From contig JAIDOW010000051.1 of assembly GCA_029063085.1 (NCBI GenBank), positions 1-40,866 of the forward strand: a DNA stretch of 40,866 nucleotides. Reading direction: 5' to 3'. The position numbers were made by a program, and so were the translations under genes. The DNA comes from Lachnospiraceae bacterium. Its GTDB lineage: Bacteria; Bacillota; Clostridia; Lachnospirales; Lachnospiraceae. The notes under the pieces were generated by a model that ran no database searches, was not told the origin of the DNA, and saw nothing but the letters and a program-made list of their open reading frames with translations. Of this stretch, positions 25,645 to 33,905 are shown piece after piece (the first letter of the stretch is position 1; every line of letters starts with the position of its first letter).

Positions 25645-27915
25645 TCAATTCTTCTGCTCTTCTATGACACTCATATAATCCTTCCCCAGTACCTGTGCCG
25701 AATAATAAAACCTATCCTGTACCGTCTGCATACAATTTTCCAAATATGCCTGGTCCTCTTTCACTCCTTTGGTCCAGGCGGCTTCTCCGGTCATTGCATT
25801 ATACCGTACCTTATCTGTCAGAAAACTGTGGTCTTTAAACATCACCAGTCCCATATCCTCCGACAGCAGATCCCTTCCAGCAAGCAGCCGGGAGTCATAC
25901 GAAAGACCCATCAGGTTAGAGATTGTGGGAAGCAAATCCAGATTGGAACCGTATTTATCCACCTGCACCGGAAATTCTATCCCTTCAGTCTCCTTCATGG
26001 AAGCACTCCAGATCAGACAGGTATTGCGGTAAATCTCAAAAACATCCTCTTCTACCGCCTGCCCATGCAGTTCATCATAGGCTCCTTTTTTCAGACCATA
26101 AGGGTAATGATCCGGTGCGATTACAAAAAGCGTATGGGAAAGCTGCCCCGCCCGGTCAAGCTTCTCTACCAGATATTCCACACCATACTCCAACTCTGTA
26201 TTGGCAGCCAGATAACATGCCGCATTCTCCGAAAGCCCCATATCCTCAACCAGCTGACGGTTCTTTACTGCCATGGAATTATAATCATATGTATATGGCA
26301 GATGACCGCTCATTGTCACATAATAAGTATGAAAAGGAACCTTGTTCAGGTACTCATCACAAGTAATCTCCATCAGCTCCAAATCCGATTCTGGATACAT
26401 GGATTCAAATGTGAGTCCTGCCCCCACTGCCTTAAAAGTATAACCCAATTCCGGATGTGTTTTAGTTCTATCATAATAATACGAATCATGGTTATGGTAC
26501 GCATTACAGGTATAGCCTCTCCCAGCCAGCTGATTGCCCAATGCCATGGGAAGTGCATTCTCTGCCGAATGCTCCAGACTCCAGTCTCCGTCCACCGGAA
26601 TCTGCCCCAGACAATTCACATATTCCCCATCAATCGTGCTTAAATACCAGCTTGGTGTATAAAAATTCTGAAACTGAAATCCCTCCTGCCACATCTGGTA
26701 AAGTACAGGAGTGCGCTCCTCATCGATCACCACATCGCTGAAACTCTCCGCTGTAATATAGATCAGATTGTAGCCTTCAAACAGTCCTGTATAGATATTC
26801 TCTGCTGTTGGTTCCACCCCTGCAAAATAAGTATGCATCTCCTGTAGTTCCTTATCTGTAGTACTCTTTTTAAGGGTATCAAAATCTATATCCCATTTAT
26901 GATACAAAACCTTTGTTTTTTCTGTTTTCTCGTCACTCCCATTCCCATCCGAAGACTTTTCTCCTGTTTCGGCATTTTTTCTGCCTACGGAATCTGTTCC
27001 GTCTGTATTCCCCTCCTTCCATACAGCGGCGGTTTCTATTTTATCCACATTTTCCTTAAATAAATGCTTTTCTATCCACAAATAACCCGCATTCCACTGG
27101 CTTTCAGTAATTCCTGCCATATCACAGAACTTTTCTTCCACATCCTTTGCCAGTGTTGCCATTAAACCCAACCTGTACATAGACTGTTCCGTACGATGGA
27201 ATCTTGTCTTTACTTCATAAATACTGCTGATTCCAATCCCCTCTGCCATCAATATCATGGTTCCCAGAAACGGTATTACAAAAATTAGCATAAGGTAAAT
27301 CCCTATTTTAACCAAAACCGGCTTATTTACATATAATTTCCCTTTTGTTTTTTTATCTGTATCCTCTTTTCTCTTTTCATTTAGCTTGGATATCTCCTCA
27401 TTTCCAATCTTATCTGCATCCTCTGTTTTGCCGGCATCCCCTGTGTTTTCCGCCAATTCTCTACTTTCCCTTTTATAAAACAACACCTCTGATGTCACAT
27501 AACCGATATAACATAAAACAGCCACACTGATCACCAGTGCATGTTCCAAAAAAGCCTCCCATATGGTAGAACCGAAATCCACTGCCTGACCTGCACCGTT
27601 AAATATGGATTTCAAAGAAAGAAAATTACCAAATACCTGGTAATAAATTATCTGGGCAGTAAAATAAACCACCGCTGCCAGAAGCATAATGCATCTGGCA
27701 ATCCCATTCCAAATTCTGCTGTCGGTACTTCCCACCAGTAATGCCAAAAAAGAAAAGGGCAGGGAAAAAAGAATGGCATGTACCATATTAGAATCAAAAT
27801 GACCGTATATTTCTACATGAAACAGCAGCTCCAGTCCTATTACAAAAACCGGAATCAGCCACTGTATCTGAAAATATTTGAAACATTTTAATTCCTTTTT
27901 CCTGTCCTTTTCCAT
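25645..27915 (-). CDS. LTA-synthase-like sulfatase (phosphoglycerol transferase type)
   Basis: The protein of about 756 residues has five N-terminal membrane helices. A long charged cytosolic loop (ENTGDAGKTEDADKIGNEE) interrupts them, and a second low-complexity linker precedes the extracellular sulfatase-fold domain. Motifs are LIYITAESFSDVVID (first metal site), STIDGEY with the likely catalytic Thr near residue 425, and FVIAPDHYPYG. Family members transfer phosphoglycerol or phosphoethanolamine to envelope polymers. ATG 27915 has GAGGAT upstream; ATG 27927 has no site. It is last in a cluster with an M23 peptidase. Exact polymer unknown. Confidence 0.85.
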   Translation of the reverse strand: MEKDRKKELKCFKYFQIQWLIPVFVIGLELLFHVEIYGHFDSNMVHAILFSLPFSFLALLVGSTDSRIWNGIARCIMLLAAVVYFTAQIIYYQVFGNFLSLKSIFNGAGQAVDFGSTIWEAFLEHALVISVAVLCYIGYVTSEVLFYKRESRELAENTGDAGKTEDADKIGNEEISKLNEKRKEDTDKKTKGKLYVNKPVLVKIGIYLMLIFVIPFLGTMILMAEGIGISSIYEVKTRFHRTEQSMYRLGLMATLAKDVEEKFCDMAGITESQWNAGYLWIEKHLFKENVDKIETAAVWKEGNTDGTDSVGRKNAETGEKSSDGNGSDEKTEKTKVLYHKWDIDFDTLKKSTTDKELQEMHTYFAGVEPTAENIYTGLFEGYNLIYITAESFSDVVIDEERTPVLYQMWQEGFQFQNFYTPSWYLSTIDGEYVNCLGQIPVDGDWSLEHSAENALPMALGNQLAGRGYTCNAYHNHDSYYYDRTKTHPELGYTFKAVGAGLTFESMYPESDLELMEITCDEYLNKVPFHTYYVTMSGHLPYTYDYNSMAVKNRQLVEDMGLSENAACYLAANTELEYGVEYLVEKLDRAGQLSHTLFVIAPDHYPYGLKKGAYDELHGQAVEEDVFEIYRNTCLIWSASMKETEGIEFPVQVDKYGSNLDLLPTISNLMGLSYDSRLLAGRDLLSEDMGLVMFKDHSFLTDKVRYNAMTGEAAWTKGVKEDQAYLENCMQTVQDRFYYSAQVLGKDYMSVIEEQKN

Positions 27916-27964
27916 TGATATCCTCATATTTTTTGTCTGCTACAGATGATTACTGCCGATCCCT

Positions 27965-28180
27965 TTACTTTATCCATATACCTGATAAAATTATTATAAT
28001 TCCTATCACAAGAAACACGGCTCCTGCCCCGCTGATCAATCTTCCCATACTCTGCAAAAGCTGTAAAAAGCCATCGTCCTCTTCCTTTTGATAATCCGGC
28101 GGCAGATATTTGCCCACATTTCTACCAACTATCAAAAGCACCACTCCTACCACGCTGATGATACTTCCTAATATCTGCAT
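27965..28180 (-). CDS. Two-helix small membrane protein
   Basis: A 71-residue protein: hydrophobic helix (3-19), a short loop with KYLPPDYQKEEDDG, and a second helix (about 50-69). AAAGGAG precedes the ATG. It lies between the M23 peptidase and LtaS-like genes on the same strand, 49 bases before the latter. Function unknown; membrane partner of either neighbour is possible. Confidence 0.65.
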   Translation of the reverse strand: MQILGSIISVVGVVLLIVGRNVGKYLPPDYQKEEDDGFLQLLQSMGRLISGAGAVFLVIGIIIILSGIWIK

Positions 28181-28287
28181 ATGTCTCCTTTATCCGTTCT
28201 TCTGATTTCTGTTTGCTACAGCCCCAAAACAGATCAACTTGTCTGGTGGTTTGCCTGCCAGACGGGAATCTATGTTTTCCTCCTGTT

Positions 28288-30240
28288 TTACTGTGTCTGA
28301 TAAAGATATGGTGTAGGGTCCACGGCCTCCCCATTGATCCTGATCTCAAAATGAAGATGAGGGCCTGTGCTTCGCCCCGTGTTGCCGGATAAAGCCACCT
28401 GCTGTCCCTGGTCTACATACTGTCCCACGCTGACTGTCACTTCACTCAGATGTCCGTAACGGGTACAGACACCGTCACCATGGTCAATAATGACGCAGTT
28501 TCCATATCCGCCAAGCCATCCTGCTGTAATGACCTGACCGGCTCTGGAAGCCCTGACCGTAGTTCCCGTAGGCACTCCTACATCCGTTCCCGCATGAAGA
28601 CGTCCCCAGCGATATCCAAAATTCGAGGTGACATTCCAATTTGTAACCGGAAACATATATGTCGGCTTGGATTTGGTTCCTCTCTTTACTATCTGTGCAA
28701 CTGCTGCTACTTCTACTGTCTCCTGCAACTGCTCTCTGTCACATTCCATATCATCTTTATAGGTTACCAGATCGGTAACAATATGACTTCCCGGTGTCCC
28801 TTCCTGGACAACCTCCGTTTCTCCAATATACATACTATCATCATCCTGATAGACAACTTCTTCATTATAATTTTCCTGATAGGTCTCCTGCTTTTCCACC
28901 AAGACCTGAACTGCTGCCGTGGGCACCGTAATATTCAGCCTGTCGTCATAAAAAAGATTATCATCGGATTCAATACTTGGATTTAACTCTTTAATCTCCT
29001 CTACAGACATATTGGTTTTTTCTGCGATAATAGACAGACAGTCCCCCCGTTCCACAACATAGATATCCGCCTCTGCATTTTTTGCAGTCATTTCACTATA
29101 AGCGGTGTCCTTGTCTTTAATCTGCTCTTTATTCACATAGGTTTCCATAACCTGAATGGTTTCGGAAAATCCCACATACTTTATTCCGTCATCCGCCGCC
29201 TGAGGAAGCATCTCCGAAGGCGGCGTGGCAGCTTCATCTTCTTCCGGTGTCTGTGTCCCTTCTCCGGCATTTTCTCCTTCAGCGGGAGCCTGCGTTCCTT
29301 CTCCGGCTGGTTCTCCTTCCGTAGATGCCTGTGTATCACCTGCTCCTCCTTCTGAAGACGTTTCCCCCTCTGTGGAAGCTTCCGCTCCTGTCAACAGGAC
29401 TCTCTTATTTTTTTCAATCGGAAAAATCTGCCCCTCCTCGGATGGTGGCTCTGTCTGCGTCCCCGGCTCCCCCGGAGATTCCGTGGTGCTTCCGGTATCT
29501 TCAGTCTGTGCTTCAGTGCCTGCCTGTGTCCCGGCTTCACTTCCGGGCATTTCCGTTGATACACTCTGGCTGGCAGGTGTCTGTGTCGATCCCTGCTCCG
29601 CTCCTGCTTCAATATCCTTTGCTTCCTTTTTTGTCACGTCAACCTCATACATAGTGACATTCCTGCTGGCAGTCGGTTTCAGCCCTACCTTAAAAACATC
29701 TTCCGTATCATAGGCACCCTGTGCTTTTTCCAGAACAGAAACCAAATCCTCCATGCTGTCAATGGTTACAGTATAATCATCAATCCGCATTGTATAAGCA
29801 AGTTCTTTGTCAGCCTCTGCATACTTATCAAAGCTGTCCAAAACAGCCTCTGCAAGCTTTTCATTTCGAAGCAGATGCATTCCCTTAATGGTTTCCGCAT
29901 CCTTTTCCTTATCTACTTCTTCGTAGGTAACATCTATATCCAATATCTGTACGCCCTTCGCGTTATATGCAAGCCTTGCATTTTGAAATGCTTCCTCACC
30001 GGCCTCCTTACTCCCCGCAAGTGCTACCACGTCACCATTAATCATAACCTTGACTTTACTGCCAAAGGAAATGCTGCTTAACATGGTGCTAATGTAATTT
30101 TCCGTATTATCCTTCTTTTCACCGGATGCCCCGATGATTTCTCCCGCTGTGGGAGCAATTAAAATTCCTATTGCTGTCCCTAATAGTGCCGCTTTAAACC
30201 AACCCCATTGCAGTCGGGTCTTCATATTAAATTTCTTCAA
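28288..30240 (-). CDS. Secreted LysM/G5/M23 cell-wall endopeptidase
   Basis: This 650-residue exported protein has an N-terminal hydrophobic anchor (15-34). A helical region follows, then a repetitive linker rich in Glu, Gly, Thr and Pro (about 215-350; TQAPAEGE-type repeats). A LysM domain (YVVERGDCLSIIAEKT, about 393-438) and a G5-like domain come next. The C-terminal M23 metallopeptidase carries HAGTDVG (about 548) and HLHFEIR (about 632), giving the zinc ligands His, Asp and His. It should cut peptidoglycan cross-bridges. The start is TTG 30240, with AAGGGG six bases upstream; ATG 30225 is an alternative without a site. It follows the flavin reductase gene by 30 bases. Confidence 0.9.
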   Translation of the reverse strand: MKKFNMKTRLQWGWFKAALLGTAIGILIAPTAGEIIGASGEKKDNTENYISTMLSSISFGSKVKVMINGDVVALAGSKEAGEEAFQNARLAYNAKGVQILDIDVTYEEVDKEKDAETIKGMHLLRNEKLAEAVLDSFDKYAEADKELAYTMRIDDYTVTIDSMEDLVSVLEKAQGAYDTEDVFKVGLKPTASRNVTMYEVDVTKKEAKDIEAGAEQGSTQTPASQSVSTEMPGSEAGTQAGTEAQTEDTGSTTESPGEPGTQTEPPSEEGQIFPIEKNKRVLLTGAEASTEGETSSEGGAGDTQASTEGEPAGEGTQAPAEGENAGEGTQTPEEDEAATPPSEMLPQAADDGIKYVGFSETIQVMETYVNKEQIKDKDTAYSEMTAKNAEADIYVVERGDCLSIIAEKTNMSVEEIKELNPSIESDDNLFYDDRLNITVPTAAVQVLVEKQETYQENYNEEVVYQDDDSMYIGETEVVQEGTPGSHIVTDLVTYKDDMECDREQLQETVEVAAVAQIVKRGTKSKPTYMFPVTNWNVTSNFGYRWGRLHAGTDVGVPTGTTVRASRAGQVITAGWLGGYGNCVIIDHGDGVCTRYGHLSEVTVSVGQYVDQGQQVALSGNTGRSTGPHLHFEIRINGEAVDPTPYLYQTQ

Positions 30241-30270
30241 GACAATCCCCTTTTCTATGTATTTCTCTGT

Positions 30271-30858
30271 TTATGCGTTCCTTTTTTTCTTACGTGCCGG
30301 TTTTCTCACCGAGCACCCGAACGTTCCCAGTTTCTTTCCTAGTGTATAATATTCTCCGTGGGAATATGCCAGTAAATCAGCATCATTTAGGTGAAAACTT
30401 CCCTTCTCATCCATATACTCCTCGGAAATCTGTACATTTACTACTTCTGCAATAAACATATCATGGCTTCCAAGCTCCAATACCTGCCTTACCCTGCATT
30501 CGATATTCACAGGACTTTCCATAATAATCGGTGCTTTCACTTTCCCCGCACTGCCTTTGCTAAGACCCATTGCCTTAAATTTATCCTCATCCCTTCCGCT
30601 CCGGACACCGCAATAGTCCGTTGCACGCATAAGCTCTGCCGTGGTCAGATTCACCACAAATTCCCCGCTCTCTTTTATCATATGATGGGAATACCTTTCT
30701 TTTCTGACAGAAATGGAAAGCATGGCAGGATCCGAGCAGACTGTACCTGCCCACGCAACCGTTAATACATTGTCATTTCCTTCTTCATCCTGACAGGTTA
30801 CCAATACTGCCGGAACCGGATATAACATATTCCCCGGCTTCCACGATTGTTTTACCAT
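30271..30858 (-). CDS. Flavin reductase-like FMN-binding protein
   Basis: A 195-residue protein of the flavin reductase family: PGNMLYPVPAVLVTCQDEEG at the start, VAWAGTVCSDPAMLSISVR (flavin-binding strand), GEFVVNLTTAELM, then DYCGVRSGRDEDKFKAMGLS. It likely binds FMN and reduces flavin or acts as a flavoprotein in the cytosol. A GGAGG site precedes the ATG. A TTGTAACCAATTTT-type element lies 14 bases upstream of the start. The C-terminus is very basic (RKPARKKKRN). The link to the wall peptidase downstream is positional only. Confidence 0.88.
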   Translation of the reverse strand: MVKQSWKPGNMLYPVPAVLVTCQDEEGNDNVLTVAWAGTVCSDPAMLSISVRKERYSHHMIKESGEFVVNLTTAELMRATDYCGVRSGRDEDKFKAMGLSKGSAGKVKAPIIMESPVNIECRVRQVLELGSHDMFIAEVVNVQISEEYMDEKGSFHLNDADLLAYSHGEYYTLGKKLGTFGCSVRKPARKKKRNA

Positions 30859-30874
30859 AACCTATTCCTCCTGA

Positions 30875-30890
30875 ATTGTAACCAATTTTA
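30875..30890. repeat. TGTAACCAATTTT element, copy 1
   Basis: ATTGTAACCAATTTTA lies 16 bases from the flavin reductase start. Read on the gene strand it is AAAATTGGTTACAAT directly before the ribosome site. Confidence 0.5.
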
Positions 30891-31000
30891 CCTGCAAACT
30901 TTGTTTGCTGCGAGGGTCAACAACCTCTATCTTAAAATCACTTCTATGTTTTTACACTATGAAATTATACAACTTTTTTTCATTTAGATAAAGAGTGAAT

Positions 31001-31096
31001 TAAAAAAACAAGGAGGACTGCCGCACTATAGCCGAATTCTCCGTTTGCCATAATCCTGCAAACCGAAAATCCCCTATTTCATGCGACAGCCCCCTT
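31001..31096 (-). terminator. Long two-tier terminator-like hairpin after YbjQ
   Basis: AAGGAGGACTGCCGCA (31010-31025) pairs imperfectly with TGCGACAGCCCCCTT (31082-31096). An inner stem uses GTTTGC/GCAAAC. On the minus strand the hairpin is followed by a run of T's (31002-31008), as expected for the end of the YbjQ transcript. Confidence 0.6.
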
Positions 31097-31223
31097 AGTC
31101 AAATCTCCTAAGCATTCTAATGACTCCCAAAGCATTTGCTGAATGCCCATGCAGGCACGGTACTTAGCTCACTACCTGCGGGAATAAACCGTTTATTCAA
31201 AACTTTCCTAAACAATATTTTTG

Positions 31224-31541
31224 TTATCTTTCCACATATCTTACAGCTGTTCCATAAGCCATAACCTCGGCAGCGCCTGCCATGATTGCAGAAGTTGCAT
31301 ATCTCACATTGACAATGGCATCTGCGCCCAATGATTCTGCTTCCTGTTTCATTCTTTTGGTCGCCAGTGCTCTTGCATCATTCATCATCTCATTATATGC
31401 CTTAAGCTCACCACCTACCAACGTCTTAAAGCTCTGGGTAATGTCGTGTCCCACATTTTTTGTCTGTATCGTACTACCCTTTACAAGACCAAGCATCTCT
31501 AATTCTTTTCCGCTGATATAATCAGTATTGACTAAGATCAT
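31224..31541 (-). CDS. YbjQ/UPF0145 family protein
   Basis: A 105-residue protein starting MILVNTDYISGKELEMLGLV, followed by GGELKAYNEMM, ALATKRMKQEAESLGADAIVNVRYATS and AYGTAVRY, the standard YbjQ blocks. The family forms ring oligomers and has been called heavy-metal-binding, but its role is not settled. ATG 31541 is chosen by family length; a GTG at 31553 is possible. Its first codons overlap the end of the upstream membrane-protein gene by 20 bases, so translation is coupled. Confidence 0.92.
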   Translation of the reverse strand: MILVNTDYISGKELEMLGLVKGSTIQTKNVGHDITQSFKTLVGGELKAYNEMMNDARALATKRMKQEAESLGADAIVNVRYATSAIMAGAAEVMAYGTAVRYVER

Positions 31542-31749
31542 CTTCCTCACCACTCCTTATTTCCTTCATTCTCTGTACACACACAAATATCATCACAGCA
31601 GCCAAAGCAATGGGAATGATTCCAAATAGCAGTTTTAAAATAATTCCCGGCAATGCTGCCAGTAATATAATGAAATAAATATAATAATATACAATAAAAA
31701 GTACTGTAATAACAATAGGTGCGATCATCTTCTCACTATGCTCTTCCAT
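31522..31749 (-). CDS. Small two-helix membrane protein upstream of YbjQ
   Basis: A 75-residue protein with two long hydrophobic stretches and an acidic tail (GEEDDLSQY). A GGGGG site lies upstream of the ATG and a promoter at 31779-31807. The end overlaps YbjQ by 20 bases, which argues that both are real and function together. No family recognised. Confidence 0.7.
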   Translation of the reverse strand: MEEHSEKMIAPIVITVLFIVYYYIYFIILLAALPGIILKLLFGIIPIALAAVMIFVCVQRMKEIRSGEEDDLSQY

Positions 31750-31778
31750 GGAAATCCCCCTTTCATTGCATTTCTTCC

Positions 31779-31807
31779 ATCCTATCTTAAAGTTAGTGGT
31801 TTGTCAA
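31779..31807 (-). promoter_or_regulatory. Promoter of the membrane protein-YbjQ pair
   Basis: TTGACA (31802-31807), 17 bases, TAGGAT (31779-31784) on the minus strand, about 30 bases before the ATG. Confidence 0.65.
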
Positions 31808-31877
31808 TGTGAGTATGTCCCGTTTATTATAATAAATCATTATTTTCCCATAAATTGCATTTATTTTAAAAATTAAC

Positions 31878-31906
31878 TTGCATATTCTATTAGCAGGTAG
31901 TATTAT
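31878..31906 (+). promoter_or_regulatory. Promoter of the hemolysin III gene
   Basis: TTGCAT (31878-31883), 17 bases, TATTAT (31901-31906), followed by a leader of about 80 bases. Confidence 0.6.
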
Positions 31907-31991
31907 AGTAAACAAGATAACATAGTATTTGATACTACATAATATATTTTTGATTAACAGTACTCACAACATTGGAAAGGATGTGTTTCTT

Positions 31992-32654
31992 ATGAATACC
32001 GGACACTGGAAAGTAAAAGACCCAGGAAGTGCTCTTACCCATTTTATCGGAATGATCGTCGCTGTTTTAGCAGCTTCTCCCCTTCTTATCAAAGCCGCAC
32101 ACGGATTAAATAGTGCTTACCTTGGTGCATTCGTTGTTTTTATCGCCAGTATGATCTGCTTATACGGTGCCAGCACGGTTTATCATACCTTTGATATTTC
32201 GGAAAAAGTAAACACGGTGCTTCGGAAGATTGACCATGCCATGATTTTTGTATTGATTGCCGGTTCTTATACGCCAATCTGCCTGATCGTTCTTCCAAAA
32301 TCCGTTGGTCTTCCACTGCTTGCTACAGTTTGGAGCATTACCCTTATTGGCACAATTTTTAAAATCTGCTGGATCAACTGCCCCCACTGGTTATCCTCTG
32401 TCCTTTATATCGGCATGGGCTGGCTGGTCGTTTTTGCATTTTCTTCCATTATGAAAAACTTGTCGCACGATGCTTTTATGTGGCTGTTAGTAGGCGGTAT
32501 CATATATACGGTTGGCGGTATTATATATGCACTGAAGCTTCCACTTTTCAAAAAATATAACTGGAAGAATTTTGGAAACCACGAGTTATTTCACTGCTTT
32601 GTCATGTTAGGCAGTTTGTGCCATTTTATACTGGTCTATAAATATCTGGCGTAA
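31992..32654 (+). CDS. Hemolysin III/PAQR-family membrane protein
   Basis: A 220-residue protein with seven predicted helices. The family marks are ALTHFIGMIVAV, GASTVYHTFD, KIDHAMIFVLIAGSYTPICL and NHELFHCFVMLGSLCHF. They include the His and Asp residues that bind zinc in this superfamily. ATG 31992 (MNTGHWKVKD) follows GGAAAGGATG; the frame opens 21 codons earlier without a site. It is alone on the plus strand with its own promoter. Despite the name, haemolysis is not shown for most members. Confidence 0.93.
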   Translation: MNTGHWKVKDPGSALTHFIGMIVAVLAASPLLIKAAHGLNSAYLGAFVVFIASMICLYGASTVYHTFDISEKVNTVLRKIDHAMIFVLIAGSYTPICLIVLPKSVGLPLLATVWSITLIGTIFKICWINCPHWLSSVLYIGMGWLVVFAFSSIMKNLSHDAFMWLLVGGIIYTVGGIIYALKLPLFKKYNWKNFGNHELFHCFVMLGSLCHFILVYKYLA

Positions 32655-32730
32655 TCTTTTCATTAAGAATAGCAACTTTCAAAAATTGTAAATACAGATA
32701 AATAAGTATTTCATCACTGCCAAAAAAGAA

Positions 32731-32760
32731 GAATGCCGGCACCAATTGTACCAGGCATTC
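32731..32760. terminator. Terminator between hemolysin III and nitrilase genes
   Basis: GAATGCC (32731-32737) and GGCATTC (32754-32760) form the outer stem, with further GGTAC/GTGCC pairing inside. On the minus strand TTCTTTTTT follows, ending the nitrilase transcript; it may also stop the plus-strand one. Confidence 0.7.
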
Positions 32761-32807
32761 TCCTTATACACATTTATTGAAGGTATTTATGAAATACTTT
32801 TTTATCA

Positions 32808-33638
32808 TTATGCCATTTTAAGAGGTTCCATCTCTTTTACCGTTCCTGCCATTCCTTTTGTATAAAAGGTTTCATACAAATCCATCTGCCGATCCTCTTT
32901 AAACGGAAATTTCTTTCGAATCTCTTTCACTTTATCGGCATCCACCTCTACCACCATCAGCTCTGACTTGCTGTGTGCCTTTGTCAGCCGTTCTCCCATC
33001 GGGTCAAATGCCATGGAGCTTTCCATATATTCCAATCCGTTACCCCTTCCGGTCCGGTTTACTCCGATGATATAGCACTGGTTTTCAATAGCCCTTGCCC
33101 GAAGCAGGGTTTCCCAGTGAAGAATCCGTTCCTTAGGCCAGTTGGCAATCACTAAAATCATATCGGCTTGTCCCGATACAGCCTGGAAAATTTCTGGAAA
33201 ACGCAAGTCATAGCACACAAATCCGGAAACCTCTATATCCTTTAAACGAGCCGTCTTCACCTCATGTCCTCCGATATAATGTCTGCCTTCCTCCCCATAA
33301 TTAAAAGGATGTATCTTGTCATAATCATATAACACCCTGCCCTCAGATACGATCATCAGCTTGTTATAGTATTCCTCACCAAAGTCCTCTACAAAACCAA
33401 AAGCCATTGACATATGGTATTTTCTCGAATTTTCTTTAAAAAAACGCAGTGTAGGGGAAAACAGCATTTCTTCACCGGCAAGTGCCGTGTTCATTGTAAA
33501 TCCCGTAAATGTCATCTCCGGAAACACCAGAAGCTCTACACCCTGTTTTGCTGCCTGTTCTATCAGTTTCCTCGCTTTTTCCATATTTTTTTCTTTGTTC
33601 TCCCAGACAATATCCATCTGAGTCAGTCCTACCTTCAT
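32808..33638 (-). CDS. Carbon-nitrogen hydrolase (nitrilase superfamily, omega-amidase-like)
   Basis: A 276-residue cytosolic hydrolase with the nitrilase Glu-Lys-Cys triad: LLVFPEMTFTGF (Glu41), YDYDKIHPF (Lys108) and GFVCYDLRFPEIF (Cys142). The set resembles Nit2/omega-amidase and related amide hydrolases, which cleave a C-N bond of an amide such as alpha-ketoglutaramate. ATG 33638 has AGGAGG six bases upstream; a TTG two codons earlier is unlikely. An unusual structured stretch lies upstream up to the histidine kinase gene. True substrate unknown. Confidence 0.9.
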   Translation of the reverse strand: MKVGLTQMDIVWENKEKNMEKARKLIEQAAKQGVELLVFPEMTFTGFTMNTALAGEEMLFSPTLRFFKENSRKYHMSMAFGFVEDFGEEYYNKLMIVSEGRVLYDYDKIHPFNYGEEGRHYIGGHEVKTARLKDIEVSGFVCYDLRFPEIFQAVSGQADMILVIANWPKERILHWETLLRARAIENQCYIIGVNRTGRGNGLEYMESSMAFDPMGERLTKAHSKSELMVVEVDADKVKEIRKKFPFKEDRQMDLYETFYTKGMAGTVKEMEPLKMA

Positions 33639-33652
33639 AAACAACCTCCTCT

Positions 33653-33683
33653 ATTGTAACCAATTTTGCAAAACAAAATTGAT
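33653..33683. repeat. TGTAACCAATTTT element, copy 2, with hairpin
   Basis: TTGTAACCAATTTT lies 15 bases upstream of the nitrilase start. It continues as a CAATTTTG-caaaa-CAAAATTG hairpin. A shorter copy, TGTAACCAATTT, occurs at 33819-33830. Confidence 0.5.
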
Positions 33684-33690
33684 TGCCTGC

Positions 33691-33776
33691 TTGCCCGCCT
33701 ATCTGCTTTTTGCAACCAACTGCAAAGCAATTTCTATGCATATAATCCTTAAAAAAGCAGATTTTTATGCGGGCAA
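33691..33776. repeat. 86-base imperfect inverted repeat upstream of the nitrilase gene
   Basis: Outer arms TTGCCCGC (33691-33698) and GCGGGCAA (33769-33776) and inner arms ATCTGCTTTTT (33701-33711) and AAAAAGCAGAT (33752-33762) are both perfect complements. They leave a 40-base loop. It could be a mobile miniature element or a folded leader RNA. Confidence 0.5.
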
Positions 33777-33905
33777 TACCCGTTTCAGTATATTTCACAA
33801 TATACTTTGCTCTACCACTGTAACCAATTTACACTATAACCATCCATCAACAAGTATATGCTTCACTTATGCATTCTATGTGTACTTTTTTCACTTTAAC
33901 GAAAT

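Larger units (their letters stand above)
30859..31223. other. Non-coding gap with repeat element and terminator
   Basis: Between the flavin reductase and YbjQ genes. It contains the short element at 30875, a long two-tier hairpin at 31001-31096 and a palindrome GAATAAAC-c-GTTTATTC (31182-31198). GCAGG/CCTGC arms flank 31151-31179. No ORF is supported. Confidence 0.5.

Noticed and set aside
25633-26643. 336-codon plus-strand frame after rhuM
   Set aside because: Antisense to the LtaS-like gene, begins at the rhuM stop without a ribosome site, and has no recognisable domain.
28450-29713. Plus-strand frames opposite the M23 peptidase gene, including a Ser/Pro-rich one
   Set aside because: They mirror the Glu/Gly/Thr-rich linker of the peptidase on the other strand.
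32808-33638. Nitrilase gene as partner of the RT (some defence RTs are fused to nitrilase domains)
   Set aside because: The gene is 26 kb from the RT, has its own terminator and matches ordinary metabolic nitrilases.
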